From contig CAISZB010000267.1 of the NCBI GenBank assembly GCA_903889845.1, positions 1 through 6,085 on the forward strand: 6,085 bases of DNA, given 5' to 3'. Below are positions 1-6,085 of the stretch, piece by piece. Both the position numbers and the translations under genes were made by a program. Under the pieces are notes generated by a model, which worked only from the letters and a program-made list of their open reading frames with translations, searched no databases and was not told the DNA's origin. This stretch comes from an uncultured Verrucomicrobium sp. Lineage in GTDB: Bacteria > Verrucomicrobiota > Verrucomicrobiia > Methylacidiphilales > GAS474. Every line of letters starts with the position of its first letter. The stretch's first letter is position 1.

Positions 1-1328
1 CACGGGTCGTAGCAGCGGATGCCGTGCTCGACGCGGTTGAGCATCGTCTCGGTGATCTCGGTCCCCTTCACGTATTCCTTCGCGATCTGGGCGACGGTCT
101 TGTTCATCGCCAGGTTGTTCTGGCCGGTGGCGATGATGAGGTTGGCCTTGAGCAGGATGCCGTCCCGATCGACGGTGTAGTCGTGGATCAGCGTGCCGCG
201 AGGGGCCTCGCTGGCGCCGACGCCGCGCAGGTTGTTGATCCCCGCCTCGGCGCGGAGGTAGCCGGTAGTCAGCTCCTCGTCGTCCATGTAGCGCTCGATG
301 AATTCGATCGAGGCCAGGATTTCGATCAGCCGGGCGTAGTGGTAGAGGAACGACGCGGTGACGGCGCCCTTGCCGAGGCTCTTGAAGTTCTTCAACTCCG
401 TGTCGGCCTGGGGGACGCCGATCCGCTCCGCGATGTTGAGGCGCGCCAGCGGCCCGACCCGGTACATGCCGCCGGGGATCCCCTTCGGGACGTAGTAGGG
501 GGACTTCAGGTAGGAGTTCTGGTTCGAGGCCTCGCCGATGTACTTGTCGTACTCCTGCACGCTGACCTGGTCGGCGACGATCTTCCCGTCGCTGTCGGTG
601 AAGCGGAGGTTGCCGCCGTGGTGTTCCCACGAGCCGTCGGGCGAGATGAGGCCCATGAAAAGCGAGGGGAAGTTCCCGAAGGAGGCGATCTCCCGCTGGT
701 GGGTCTCCATCGTCTTCTTGAAGAGGCTGATGCCGAGCTTCGTCGTCGCGTAGGCCTCGGGCAGCCAGGCGCGGATCTTCGCGCGGGCTTCCGGCGTCAA
801 CGGGTTGCGGACGCCGCCGGGGACGGCCCAGGCGGGGTGGATCTTCTTGCCGCCGAGGAGCTCGATGACTTCCTGGCCGAACTGGCGCAGGCGGATGCCG
901 GCGCGGGCCAGATCGGGGTTCGCCGCGACGAGGCCGAAGACGTTGCGCTGCGCCACCGGCGTCTCCCAACCCAGGAGGAAGTCGGGGGAGCTGAGGTGGA
1001 AGAAGCTCAACGCGTGGCTCTGGACGATCTGCCCAAGGTTCATCAACCGCCGCAGCTTGTCCGCCGCGGGGGGCAGGGAGACGCCGAGGATGACGTCCCC
1101 GGCCTTGGCCGAGGTGAGGAGGTGGCTGACGGGGCAGATGCCGCAGATGCGGGGCGTGATGCTCGGCATCTCGAACATCGGACGGCCTTCGCAGAATTTC
1201 TCGAAGCCGCGGAATTCCACGACGTGGAACTCGGCATCGGAGACCTTGCCGGCGTCGTCGAGGAAAATGCTGATCTTCGCGTGGCCCTCGATGCGGGTCA
1301 CGGGGTCGATGAGGATTCGTTTAGACAT
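1..1328 (-). CDS. hoxH: HoxH, NiFe hydrogenase large subunit (group 3d), C-terminus cut by window edge
   Basis: Catalytic large subunit of the soluble bidirectional NAD(P)-linked [NiFe] hydrogenase. It binds the Ni-Fe(CN)2CO site that interconverts H2 with protons and electrons. An open frame of 442 codons plus two bases runs from ATG at 1328 ([16 protein letters not shown]) to the left edge without a stop. The N-terminal nickel motif L1 is present as [10 protein letters not shown], residues 60-69, with Cys62 and Cys65 as ligands. The conserved RIEGH element is at residues 12-16. The frame ends with RCYDP followed by TG, so it breaks at what should be the first Cys of the C-terminal L2 motif (DPCxxCxxH). 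Family members are about 470-490 residues, so roughly 30-45 residues are missing, including the C-terminal stretch removed by the maturation protease. The start lies 3 bases after the hoxY stop with no good Shine-Dalgarno, which suggests translational coupling. Identification is firm. Confidence 0.97.
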   Translation of the reverse strand, partial: MSKRILIDPVTRIEGHAKISIFLDDAGKVSDAEFHVVEFRGFEKFCEGRPMFEMPSITPRICGICPVSHLLTSAKAGDVILGVSLPPAADKLRRLMNLGQIVQSHALSFFHLSSPDFLLGWETPVAQRNVFGLVAANPDLARAGIRLRQFGQEVIELLGGKKIHPAWAVPGGVRNPLTPEARAKIRAWLPEAYATTKLGISLFKKTMETHQREIASFGNFPSLFMGLISPDGSWEHHGGNLRFTDSDGKIVADQVSVQEYDKYIGEASNQNSYLKSPYYVPKGIPGGMYRVGPLARLNIAERIGVPQADTELKNFKSLGKGAVTASFLYHYARLIEILASIEFIERYMDDEELTTGYLRAEAGINNLRGVGASEAPRGTLIHDYTVDRDGILLKANLIIATGQNNLAMNKTVAQIAKEYVKGTEITETMLNRVEHGIRCYDP

Positions 1329-1331
1329 GGT

Positions 1332-1880
1332 TCAACCAAATTTGATGTCCGTGCCGGTCAGCTGCGGGGCCTTCCCCTCCAGCAACTGGCTTACGAACGA
1401 TTTAATTCTCGGCGCCGAAGGGGGACAGCCCGTCAGGAAGTGGTCGACGTGGATCATCTCGTGGACGGGGATGACGCGCTCCAGGAGCGGGGGGACGATG
1501 CCGTCCAGCTTCGGGATGCAGGGATTGAGCTGCGCGGCCTCCACATAGGCGCGCTGCAGGACGTTCTCCTGGTTGCCGAGGCCGAGCTGGTTGCGGATGG
1601 CCGTCACGTTGCCCGTCACGGCGCAGTCGCCGAAGGAGACGACGATCTTCGTCCGGGCGCGGATCTTGTGGACCATTTCGATGTGGTCCTCGTTGCAGAT
1701 CGCTCCCTCGATGAGGCAGACATCGACGTTCTCGGGATATTCCTTCGCATCGACGACGGGGCTGTAGACGACCTCCACCTGGGCGGCGAGGTCGATCAGG
1801 AACTCGTCCAGATCGAGGAAGGACATGTGGCAGCCTGCGCAGCCACCCAACCATACTGTTGCTAAGCGTGTGTGACCCAT
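1332..1880 (-). CDS. hoxY: HoxY, NiFe hydrogenase small subunit (group 3d)
   Basis: Small subunit of the Hox hydrogenase, 182 residues. It passes electrons between the NiFe site of HoxH and the diaphorase. The four ligands of the proximal [4Fe-4S] cluster are visible: Cys14 and Cys17 in GGCAGCHMS, Cys86 in [10 protein letters not shown], and Cys152 in TGCPPSAP. It is short, and no ligand sets for medial or distal clusters are present, as expected for HoxY and unlike the small subunits of membrane-bound uptake hydrogenases. There is no Tat signal, which agrees with a cytoplasmic enzyme. The ATG at 1880 is preceded by GGGAG at a spacing of 8 bases (1889-1893). The first 19 bases overlap the end of hoxU in another frame, so the two are probably translationally coupled. 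The stop (TGA) is 3 bases before hoxH. Confidence 0.97.
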   Translation of the reverse strand: MGHTRLATVWLGGCAGCHMSFLDLDEFLIDLAAQVEVVYSPVVDAKEYPENVDVCLIEGAICNEDHIEMVHKIRARTKIVVSFGDCAVTGNVTAIRNQLGLGNQENVLQRAYVEAAQLNPCIPKLDGIVPPLLERVIPVHEMIHVDHFLTGCPPSAPRIKSFVSQLLEGKAPQLTGTDIKFG

Positions 1881-2584
1881 AGTTTTTTCTCCCGGGCGGT
1901 GACGACGTAGTCGAGATGGGAGCGGTCATGCTCCATCTCGGCGACGGTCGAGCCCTTGTTGAAAAGCGCCCCGGTGGGGCAGGATTGGACGCACTTGCCG
2001 CAGCTCGTGCAGGAATCGGCCTCGCCCCACGGTTCGTTGAGATCGCTGATGATCTTCGACTTGGCGCCGCGGCCGGCGATGCTCTTCGTTGCCGCCCCTT
2101 CGATCTCCACGCAGGCGCGGACGCAGCGGGAGCAGAGGATGCAGCGGTTGTGGTCCATGCCGAACCGCTCATGCGTGGTGTCGACGCCCCACTTCGGGAA
2201 GAGGTAGTCGTAGCGGACGTGGTCGACGCCCTGCTCGTAGGCCAGGGTCTGGAGTTCGCAGTGGCCGTTGGCGACGCAGACGGCGCAGACGTGGTTCCGT
2301 TCGGCGAAGAGGAGTTCGAGGGTCATCTTCCGGTATTTGCGGAGGCGGTCGCTCTCGGTCTTGATCTCCATGCCCTCGGCGATGACCGTGGTGCAGGCGG
2401 GGAGGAGCTTCGGCGTCCCGACGACCTCCACGATGCAGAGGCGGCAGGCGCCGACGTCCTTCATGCCGTCCAGGTGGCAGAGGGTGGGGATGTTGATTTT
2501 CGCATCCCTCGCCACCTGCAGGACCGTCGCGCCTTCCTCGGCGGTGACTTGCTGTCCGTTGATCGTTAGTGTTTTGGCAGCCAT
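1862..2584 (-). CDS. hoxU: HoxU, diaphorase Fe-S subunit (NuoG N-terminal-like)
   Basis: Iron-sulfur electron-transfer subunit of the Hox diaphorase, 240 residues, matching the N-terminal part of Complex I NuoG. Three regions can be read in order. A plant-type ferredoxin fold carries a [2Fe-2S] set at Cys36, Cys47, Cys50 and Cys64. A His/Cys3 [4Fe-4S] site has Cys100, Cys103 and Cys109 ([12 protein letters not shown]), with His98 the likely fourth ligand. A bacterial-type 2x[4Fe-4S] domain has Cys148/151/154/158 ([11 protein letters not shown]) and Cys192/195/198/202 ([12 protein letters not shown]). It should wire HoxF to HoxY. Length is normal for HoxU. The ATG at 2584 fits the usual N-terminus ([11 protein letters not shown]), but no strong Shine-Dalgarno precedes it; the nearest purine run, GGAA, is about 13 bases away. 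It follows hoxF by 25 bases and overlaps hoxY by 19. Confidence 0.97.
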   Translation of the reverse strand: MAAKTLTINGQQVTAEEGATVLQVARDAKINIPTLCHLDGMKDVGACRLCIVEVVGTPKLLPACTTVIAEGMEIKTESDRLRKYRKMTLELLFAERNHVCAVCVANGHCELQTLAYEQGVDHVRYDYLFPKWGVDTTHERFGMDHNRCILCSRCVRACVEIEGAATKSIAGRGAKSKIISDLNEPWGEADSCTSCGKCVQSCPTGALFNKGSTVAEMEHDRSHLDYVVTAREKKLWVTHA

Positions 2585-2609
2585 AATAGATTAGGTATTC
2601 CGTTCCCGG

Positions 2610-4256
2610 TTAGTGGGCCTTGGCCGTTCCGTTGGCGCCGACGGGCGCCCCGGTGGCGTCGGGCTGGAGCAGCGCCTCGTATTCGCTGCGGAAGAAGCGG
2701 AGCGTGCTCTGGATCGGATTCGGCGCGGTCTGGCCGAGTCCGCAGAGGCTGGTGTTCTTCACCATGTCGCAGAGTTCTTCGAGTTTATCGAGGTCGCGCT
2801 TCGTCGCCTTGCGCTGGGTGATCTTTTCGAGGAGGTGGAACATCTGGACGGTGCCGGCGCGGCAGGGGATGCACTTGCCGCACGACTCGTCCATGCAGAA
2901 CTCCATGTAGAACTTCGCGATTTCGACCATGTTCGTCGTGTCGTCCATGACGACCATGCCGCCGGAGCCCATGATGGAGCCGAGCTTGCCGAGGGACTCG
3001 TAATCGACGGGGGTATCGAGGTGTTCCGCCGGGATGCAGCCGCCGGAGGGGCCGCCGGTCTGGACCGATTTCACGCTATGGCCGTCCGGGGCGCCGCCGC
3101 CCATTTCCTCGACGATCTGCCGCAGGGGGATGCCCATGGGGACTTCGATGAGGCCGTTGTTCTTGATCTTGCCGGTGAGGGCGAAGACTTTCGTCCCCTT
3201 GCTCTTCTCCGTGCCGAAGGAGGCGTACCAGTCGGCGCCCTTGTTGATGATGGCGGAGATGTTGGCGAAGGTCTCGACGTTGTTGAGGAGGGTAGGGCAG
3301 CCCCACAGGCCCTTCACGGCCGGGAACGGCGGGCGGGGACGCGGCATGCCGCGCTCGCCCTCGATGGAGGCCAGGAGGGCCGTTTCCTCGCCGCAGACGA
3401 AGGCGCCGGCGCCGATGCGGATATCGACGTTGAAGTTGAAGGGGGTCTCGAAGATGCCGGAGCCGAGGAGGCCGAGGGCCTTCGCCTGCTTGATGGCGAT
3501 CTGGAGGCGGGAGATGGCGAGGGGATACTCCGCGCGGACGTAGAGGAAGCCCTGATCGGCCCCGACGGCGTGGGCGGCGATGGCCATGCCTTCGAGGACG
3601 AGGTGGGGATCGCTCTCCAGGACGCTGCGGTCCATGAAGGCGCCGGGGTCGCCCTCGTCGCCGTTGCAGACGACGTATTTCTTCGCGCCGGGGGACTTCG
3701 CCACGGTGCCCCACTTGATGCCGCTGGGGAAGCCGGCGCCGCCGCGGCCGCGGAGGCCGCTCTTCGTGATGGTGTCGATGATCGACTCGGAATTCATCTC
3801 CGTCAGCGCGTGATGGAGGGCCTGGTAGCCGCCGATGGCGAGGTAGTCCTCGATGTTCTCCGGATCGACGATGCCGCCGTTGGCGCGGACGATCTTCACC
3901 TGCTTGGCGAAGAAGGGATGCTGCGGGTCGCCCTTCTGGACGTCGCACGCGCCGCCCTTGAGGTGGGAGACGATGGCCTTCGCGTCGTCGGGCTTGACGA
4001 ACTCGAAGAGCTCTTCCTTGCCCTCTTTGTGATCGACGCCGACCAGGGGGCCCTGGCCGCAGAAGCCCATGCAGCCGACGCGGCGCACTTCGACGTCGTT
4101 TTCGAGCCCGGCGGCCTTGACCTCGGTGGCGAGGTTCTTGTGGAGAACGTCGGACTGGGAGGAGATGCACCCGGCGGAAAGGCACGTGCGCAGGCACACC
4201 TTCTTGGCCGAGGCCTTTTTCTTTTCAGCGATTGCTTTGAGTTCGTCCAATTGCAT
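2610..4256 (-). CDS. hoxF: HoxF, diaphorase flavoprotein subunit (NAD(P)- and FMN-binding)
   Basis: Flavoprotein subunit of the Hox diaphorase, 548 residues, which oxidises or reduces NAD(P)(H) at FMN. The N-terminal part (about residues 15-110) is a NuoE-like thioredoxin-fold domain with a [2Fe-2S] set: Cys25, Cys30, Cys62 and Cys66. The NuoF-like core has the glycine-rich nucleotide motif GLRGRGGAGFPSG (167-179), the FMN-site element NGDEGDPGAF (198-207) and GAGAFVCGEETAL (282-294). The C-terminal [4Fe-4S] set is Cys459, Cys462 and Cys465 (ESCGKCIPCRAG) plus Cys505. The start was placed at 4256 (MQLDELK), with AAAGGAC 7 bases upstream. An in-frame ATG at 4391 would add 45 unlikely residues lying over the end of hoxE, and was rejected. 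The segment MGSGGMVVMD with the following cysteine motif looks like cyanobacterial-type HoxF. The last 16 or so residues (rich in Ala, Gly, Pro) look like a disordered tail. Whether NAD or NADP is preferred cannot be read here. Confidence 0.97.
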   Translation of the reverse strand: MQLDELKAIAEKKKASAKKVCLRTCLSAGCISSQSDVLHKNLATEVKAAGLENDVEVRRVGCMGFCGQGPLVGVDHKEGKEELFEFVKPDDAKAIVSHLKGGACDVQKGDPQHPFFAKQVKIVRANGGIVDPENIEDYLAIGGYQALHHALTEMNSESIIDTITKSGLRGRGGAGFPSGIKWGTVAKSPGAKKYVVCNGDEGDPGAFMDRSVLESDPHLVLEGMAIAAHAVGADQGFLYVRAEYPLAISRLQIAIKQAKALGLLGSGIFETPFNFNVDIRIGAGAFVCGEETALLASIEGERGMPRPRPPFPAVKGLWGCPTLLNNVETFANISAIINKGADWYASFGTEKSKGTKVFALTGKIKNNGLIEVPMGIPLRQIVEEMGGGAPDGHSVKSVQTGGPSGGCIPAEHLDTPVDYESLGKLGSIMGSGGMVVMDDTTNMVEIAKFYMEFCMDESCGKCIPCRAGTVQMFHLLEKITQRKATKRDLDKLEELCDMVKNTSLCGLGQTAPNPIQSTLRFFRSEYEALLQPDATGAPVGANGTAKAH

Positions 4257-4290
4257 GGGGTAAGTCCTTTGAGGTCCTTTGAGGTCCGTT
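4257..4290 (-). repeat. Three 10-bp direct repeats filling the hoxE-hoxF gap, including the hoxF ribosome binding site
   Basis: The plus strand reads taagtccttt / gaggtccttt / gaggtccgtt at 4261-4290: three adjacent 10-base units, each differing from the middle one at one or two positions. On the coding (minus) strand this gives repeated AAAGGACCTC-like units between the hoxE stop (TAA, 4291-4289) and the hoxF ATG (4256). The unit nearest hoxF gives AAAGGAC, 7 bases before the ATG, which serves as its Shine-Dalgarno. The other copies would be extra Shine-Dalgarno-like sites. The repeat is read directly; any effect on hoxF expression is inference. Confidence 0.75.
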
Positions 4291-4825
4291 AAGCCGGTTG
4301 AAGCCACTGGCCGATTTTTTCGAGCGCCTGTTCGGGGGTCTGCTTCGGGGAGACCTGGCCGTCGTAAGTCACGGCGGGAGCGATGCCGCACGCGCCGATG
4401 CAGCGGGCGGTGAGGAGGGAGACGTTGCCGTCGGGGGTGGTCTCGCCCGACTTGACCTTGAGCTTGTTCTGGAGGGCTTCGACGACCTTGTCGGCGCCCT
4501 TCACGTAGCAGGCCGTGCCCATGCAGACGACGCAGGTGTGCTTGCCCTGGGGCTTCAGGCTGAAGAAGTGGTAGAAGGTCGCCACGCCGTAGACCCGGCT
4601 GGGCGGGAGCTTCAGCTTGTAGGCGACGAACCGGAGGAGGTCGTCCTCCAGGTAGCCGAAGAGTTCCTGGGCCTTGTGGAGGACCTCGATGAGGGAATCG
4701 TGCCGGAACTGGTTCTTCTTCATGGTCACTTCAAGGATCTTGAAGCGCTTGTCGCCGGCGGCGACTTTCATGACGCGATCGTATTTCGCGTTGCCGGGAT
4801 TGGGGTGGGAAAGGGTGGCGGACAT
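4289..4825 (-). CDS. hoxE: HoxE, NuoE-like [2Fe-2S] subunit of the bidirectional hydrogenase
   Basis: Fifth subunit of the HoxEFUYH complex, 178 residues, homologous to the 24-kDa NuoE subunit of Complex I. A helical N-terminal part (about residues 25-90, with the typical GVATFYHFFSL at 80-90) precedes a thioredoxin-like ferredoxin domain. That domain holds the [2Fe-2S] ligands Cys101 and Cys106 (VCMGTAC), then Cys142 and Cys146 (ARCIGACG). HoxE is known in cyanobacteria and some phototrophic proteobacteria, where it is thought to join the diaphorase and possibly link it to another electron carrier. ATG at 4825 was chosen: GGAAAG sits 9 bases upstream, and the gap to the permease gene is 25 bases. 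The product could be confused with NuoE, but its place directly before hoxF, with no nuo genes nearby, makes HoxE the better name. Confidence 0.95.
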   Translation of the reverse strand: MSATLSHPNPGNAKYDRVMKVAAGDKRFKILEVTMKKNQFRHDSLIEVLHKAQELFGYLEDDLLRFVAYKLKLPPSRVYGVATFYHFFSLKPQGKHTCVVCMGTACYVKGADKVVEALQNKLKVKSGETTPDGNVSLLTARCIGACGIAPAVTYDGQVSPKQTPEQALEKIGQWLQPA

Positions 4826-4850
4826 AAGGAGAGTCTTTCCGTTGGGTTTT

Positions 4851-5456
4851 TTAGAGGGTGGCGATCATGTAGGCTCCGTAGGCGGCAATCGCGCCGCCCG
4901 CGTAGCGGACCACCTTCTCCGTGGTCAGGAAGCGGCGGGAGGCGAGGCCGATGCCGATGCCGACGAGGTGGAGGGAAGCGGTGGAGAGGGCGAAGCCGAG
5001 GGCGTAGGTGGCGCCGGAGGCGGTGGCGGGCATCTCCGCGCCGTGCGCGTGGCCGTGGAAGAGGGCGAAGAGGCCGACAAGGAGGACGCTGGCGACGAGC
5101 GGCAACCGGACGGCGGCGGCGACCAGGACGCCGAGGACGAGGACGGAGGCCATGATGCCCTTCTCGACGAAGGGGAGGGCGACGCCCGCCACGCCGAGGA
5201 TGCCGCCGAGGGTCATCACGCCGACGAAGGCCAGGGGAATCATCCAGAGGGAGCGGCCGCCGCGCTGCGAGGCCCAGAGGCCGACGGCGACCATCGCGCA
5301 GAGGTGGTCGAGGCCGGTGAGGGGGTGGAGGAATCCCATGCCCATCCCGGTGGCGTGCATCCCGATCGGATGGGCCTCCGCGAGCGCCGGAGCCAGAAGC
5401 ACGCCAAGAAGAAGGACCCAACGGAACGCCGAGGGGGTCTGGGAGGGGGAATTCAT
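4851..5456 (-). CDS. hupE: HupE/UreJ-family nickel permease, first gene of the hox operon
   Basis: Small polytopic membrane protein (201 residues from the chosen start) of the HupE/UreJ family, whose studied members carry Ni2+ into the cell for hydrogenase or urease. It begins with a signal-like segment: a short polar N-terminus, a hydrophobic stretch at about residues 12-26 (WVLLLGVLLAPALA), and probable cleavage near AEA just before His29. The family signature follows as HPIGMHATG and GFLHPLTGLDHL (residues 29-52). A second histidine cluster, FHGHAHGAE, is at 133-141. Several further hydrophobic segments fit about six membrane spans. The stop is 25 bases before hoxE on the same strand, which points to nickel supply for HoxH. 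The start is uncertain: ATG at 5507 is in frame and would add 17 residues, but neither start has a properly spaced Shine-Dalgarno. 5456 gives the more usual signal peptide. Cobalt transport cannot be excluded. Confidence 0.9.
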   Translation of the reverse strand: MNSPSQTPSAFRWVLLLGVLLAPALAEAHPIGMHATGMGMGFLHPLTGLDHLCAMVAVGLWASQRGGRSLWMIPLAFVGVMTLGGILGVAGVALPFVEKGIMASVLVLGVLVAAAVRLPLVASVLLVGLFALFHGHAHGAEMPATASGATYALGFALSTASLHLVGIGIGLASRRFLTTEKVVRYAGGAIAAYGAYMIATL

Positions 5457-5745
5457 GGCGTTGACGATAAGGCGGGGGAAAAACCTTGTCCGCGTATCCC
5501 TTGGCATATCCTTCGCATTTCTTACGCCCTCCCTCTCTGAATCGGGCTTTTACGGGGCAAAATGACCGCACCGGGGTGAGGTTTTCCTTGAGAAAGGCGG
5601 GGAAATCAAAAAAAGGGGAAGCCGGGAACAGAAGAAGTGTACTCGGCTTGCCGGGTGAAGCGCTGCCCCTTCAACCGCGCCCCACTTGCACAACAAAAGA
5701 AAAATCCTTGGGCCGTCGCCTCCTCTTTCGATACCCTCCTCTCCC
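5457..5745. promoter_or_regulatory. Divergent intergenic region expected to hold the hupE-hox and plus-strand gene promoters
   Basis: This 289-base stretch separates two divergent genes, so promoters for both should lie here. It is less G+C-rich than the genes, with A-rich tracts at about 5602-5614 and 5690-5705. I found no convincing -35/-10 pair on either strand. Visible structure includes a 6-base inverted repeat (AAGCCG at 5619-5624 with CGGCTT at 5644-5649). There is also a possible hairpin: 5653-5660 pairs with 5669-5676 over 8 bases with one mismatch and an 8-base loop. A sigma-54-like GG-N10-GC element lies at 5501-5517 on the plus strand. None of these is assigned a function. Short frames here on both strands have no recognisable protein character. 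Confidence 0.45.
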
Positions 5746-6085
5746 ATGACCCTCCGCGACCTCCTCGCCCGCCTCGCCACCCCCGACGCCGACGGCGAGG
5801 GCGGCTGGCACGGGGAGATCGCCTGCCAGCTCACCGCCCTCCGCCAGGGCGAGACCAAGACCGGCAAACCCTACCTCGACCTCGAAATCGCCGACGGCAC
5901 CGGCTCCGAGAAAATCAAACTCTGGGCCGACACCCCCGCGTACGCCGAGGCCACCCGCTTCGCCCCCGGCGCCTTCGTCGCCCTCGAAGCCCACTACACC
6001 CGCAACCAATACGGCCTCAACCCCGCCCGGCCCCAGCTCCGCCCCCTCGACGCCGACGAAACCGCCGCCCTCCTCGAAGGCTCCC
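5746..6085 (+). CDS. OB-fold protein, probable N-terminus of a YhaM-like 3'-5' exoribonuclease, cut by window edge
   Basis: An open frame from ATG at 5746 (MTLRDLLARLATPDADGEGG) runs 113 codons to the right edge with no stop. After a short N-terminal helix, residues about 22-98 look like an OB-fold nucleic-acid-binding domain. The segment KTGKPYLDLEIADGTGSEKI leads into KLWADTP, followed by a second half ending in NQYGLNPARPQLRPLD. This pattern is typical of the N-terminal domain of YhaM-family proteins (3'-5' exoribonuclease with a C-terminal HD domain). The HD domain would lie beyond the window, so the enzymatic call is inference; another OB-fold protein is possible. Codon use is extremely C-ending, supporting a real gene. 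No Shine-Dalgarno is visible before the ATG, where the sequence is pyrimidine-rich. It is transcribed away from the hox operon and no functional link is evident. Confidence 0.72.
   Translation, partial: MTLRDLLARLATPDADGEGGWHGEIACQLTALRQGETKTGKPYLDLEIADGTGSEKIKLWADTPAYAEATRFAPGAFVALEAHYTRNQYGLNPARPQLRPLDADETAALLEGS

Noticed and set aside
24..1865. A 613-codon open frame on the plus strand opposite hoxH and hoxY
   Set aside because: It lies antisense to two clearly recognisable genes and is made mostly of Ala, Asp, Gly, Val, Glu, Leu and Arg with no domain character. This is the expected mirror of G/C-ending codons in high-G+C DNA.
1916..2569. A 217-codon plus-strand frame opposite hoxU
   Set aside because: Antisense shadow with low-complexity Ala/Asp/Gly/Val composition. 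hoxU has complete Fe-S ligand sets.
2613..4292. A 559-codon open frame on the plus strand mirroring hoxF almost exactly
   Set aside because: Same composition artefact. hoxF on the other strand has all its cofactor motifs, while this frame has none.
4257..4391. A 45-residue N-terminal extension of HoxF from an upstream ATG
   Set aside because: It overlaps the end of hoxE in another frame, is Arg/Pro-rich like a shadow frame, and has no family counterpart. The ATG at 4256 has a well-placed AAAGGAC.
4674..5540. Plus-strand frames of 285-288 codons opposite hoxE and the permease
   Set aside because: They have repetitive Gly/Arg/Asp/Glu-rich composition, are antisense to genes with clear family signatures, and show no motif of their own.
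5591..5625. Possible terminator near the A-tract at 5608-5614
   Set aside because: The flanking genes diverge, so no transcript should end here. I could not build a strong stem directly before a T-run on either strand.
5486..5749. A possible 87-residue small protein in the divergent intergenic region
   Set aside because: It has no ribosome site, no recognisable features, and composition like untranslated DNA.
5550..6009. Minus-strand frames of 105-112 codons opposite the OB-fold gene
   Set aside because: They are Gly/Val/Glu/Ala-rich or Ser/Arg-rich antisense frames. The plus-strand frame has a recognisable OB-fold pattern and coherent codon use.

Overview
The window holds most of one operon on the minus strand, encoding a bidirectional NAD(P)-linked [NiFe] hydrogenase of the Hox type (group 3d), plus the start of an unrelated gene that diverges from it on the plus strand. 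Base composition is high G+C, and codons end strongly in C or G. This makes long, stop-free antisense frames opposite the real genes. The organism cannot be named from the sequence. The HoxEFUYH set resembles that of cyanobacteria and some purple sulfur bacteria more than the HoxFUYHI set of Cupriavidus. The very C-rich codon use and the divergent YhaM-like gene would suit a high-G+C verrucomicrobial (Opitutaceae-like) bacterium, but that is only a guess.

Layout, in the direction of transcription (right to left): a HupE/UreJ-type nickel permease (about 5456-4851), hoxE (4825-4289), hoxF (4256-2610), hoxU (2584-1862), hoxY (1880-1332) and hoxH (1328 to the left edge). Gaps are 25, 32 and 25 bases, then a 19-base overlap, then 3 bases, so one transcript is very likely. 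hoxH runs off the left edge inside its C-terminal nickel-binding motif. Positions 5457-5745 form the divergent intergenic region. From 5746 rightward runs the start of a gene for an OB-fold protein that resembles the N-terminal part of YhaM-family 3'-5' exoribonucleases; it is cut by the right edge.

How the genes work together: HoxY and HoxH form the hydrogenase dimer, with the NiFe site in HoxH and a single [4Fe-4S] cluster in HoxY. HoxE, HoxF and HoxU form the diaphorase, related to the NuoE/NuoF/NuoG modules of Complex I. It carries electrons between the hydrogenase and FMN/NAD(P) in HoxF. The permease probably supplies nickel for the HoxH active site. All expected metal ligands can be seen in every subunit except the C-terminal nickel ligands of HoxH, which lie outside the window. 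No maturation genes (hyp, hoxW) are in the window.

Nothing here looks like a new system. The points most worth a second look are the leading position of the nickel permease, a 10-bp triple repeat that makes up nearly all of the hoxE-hoxF gap, and the divergent intergenic region, where no standard promoter is obvious.
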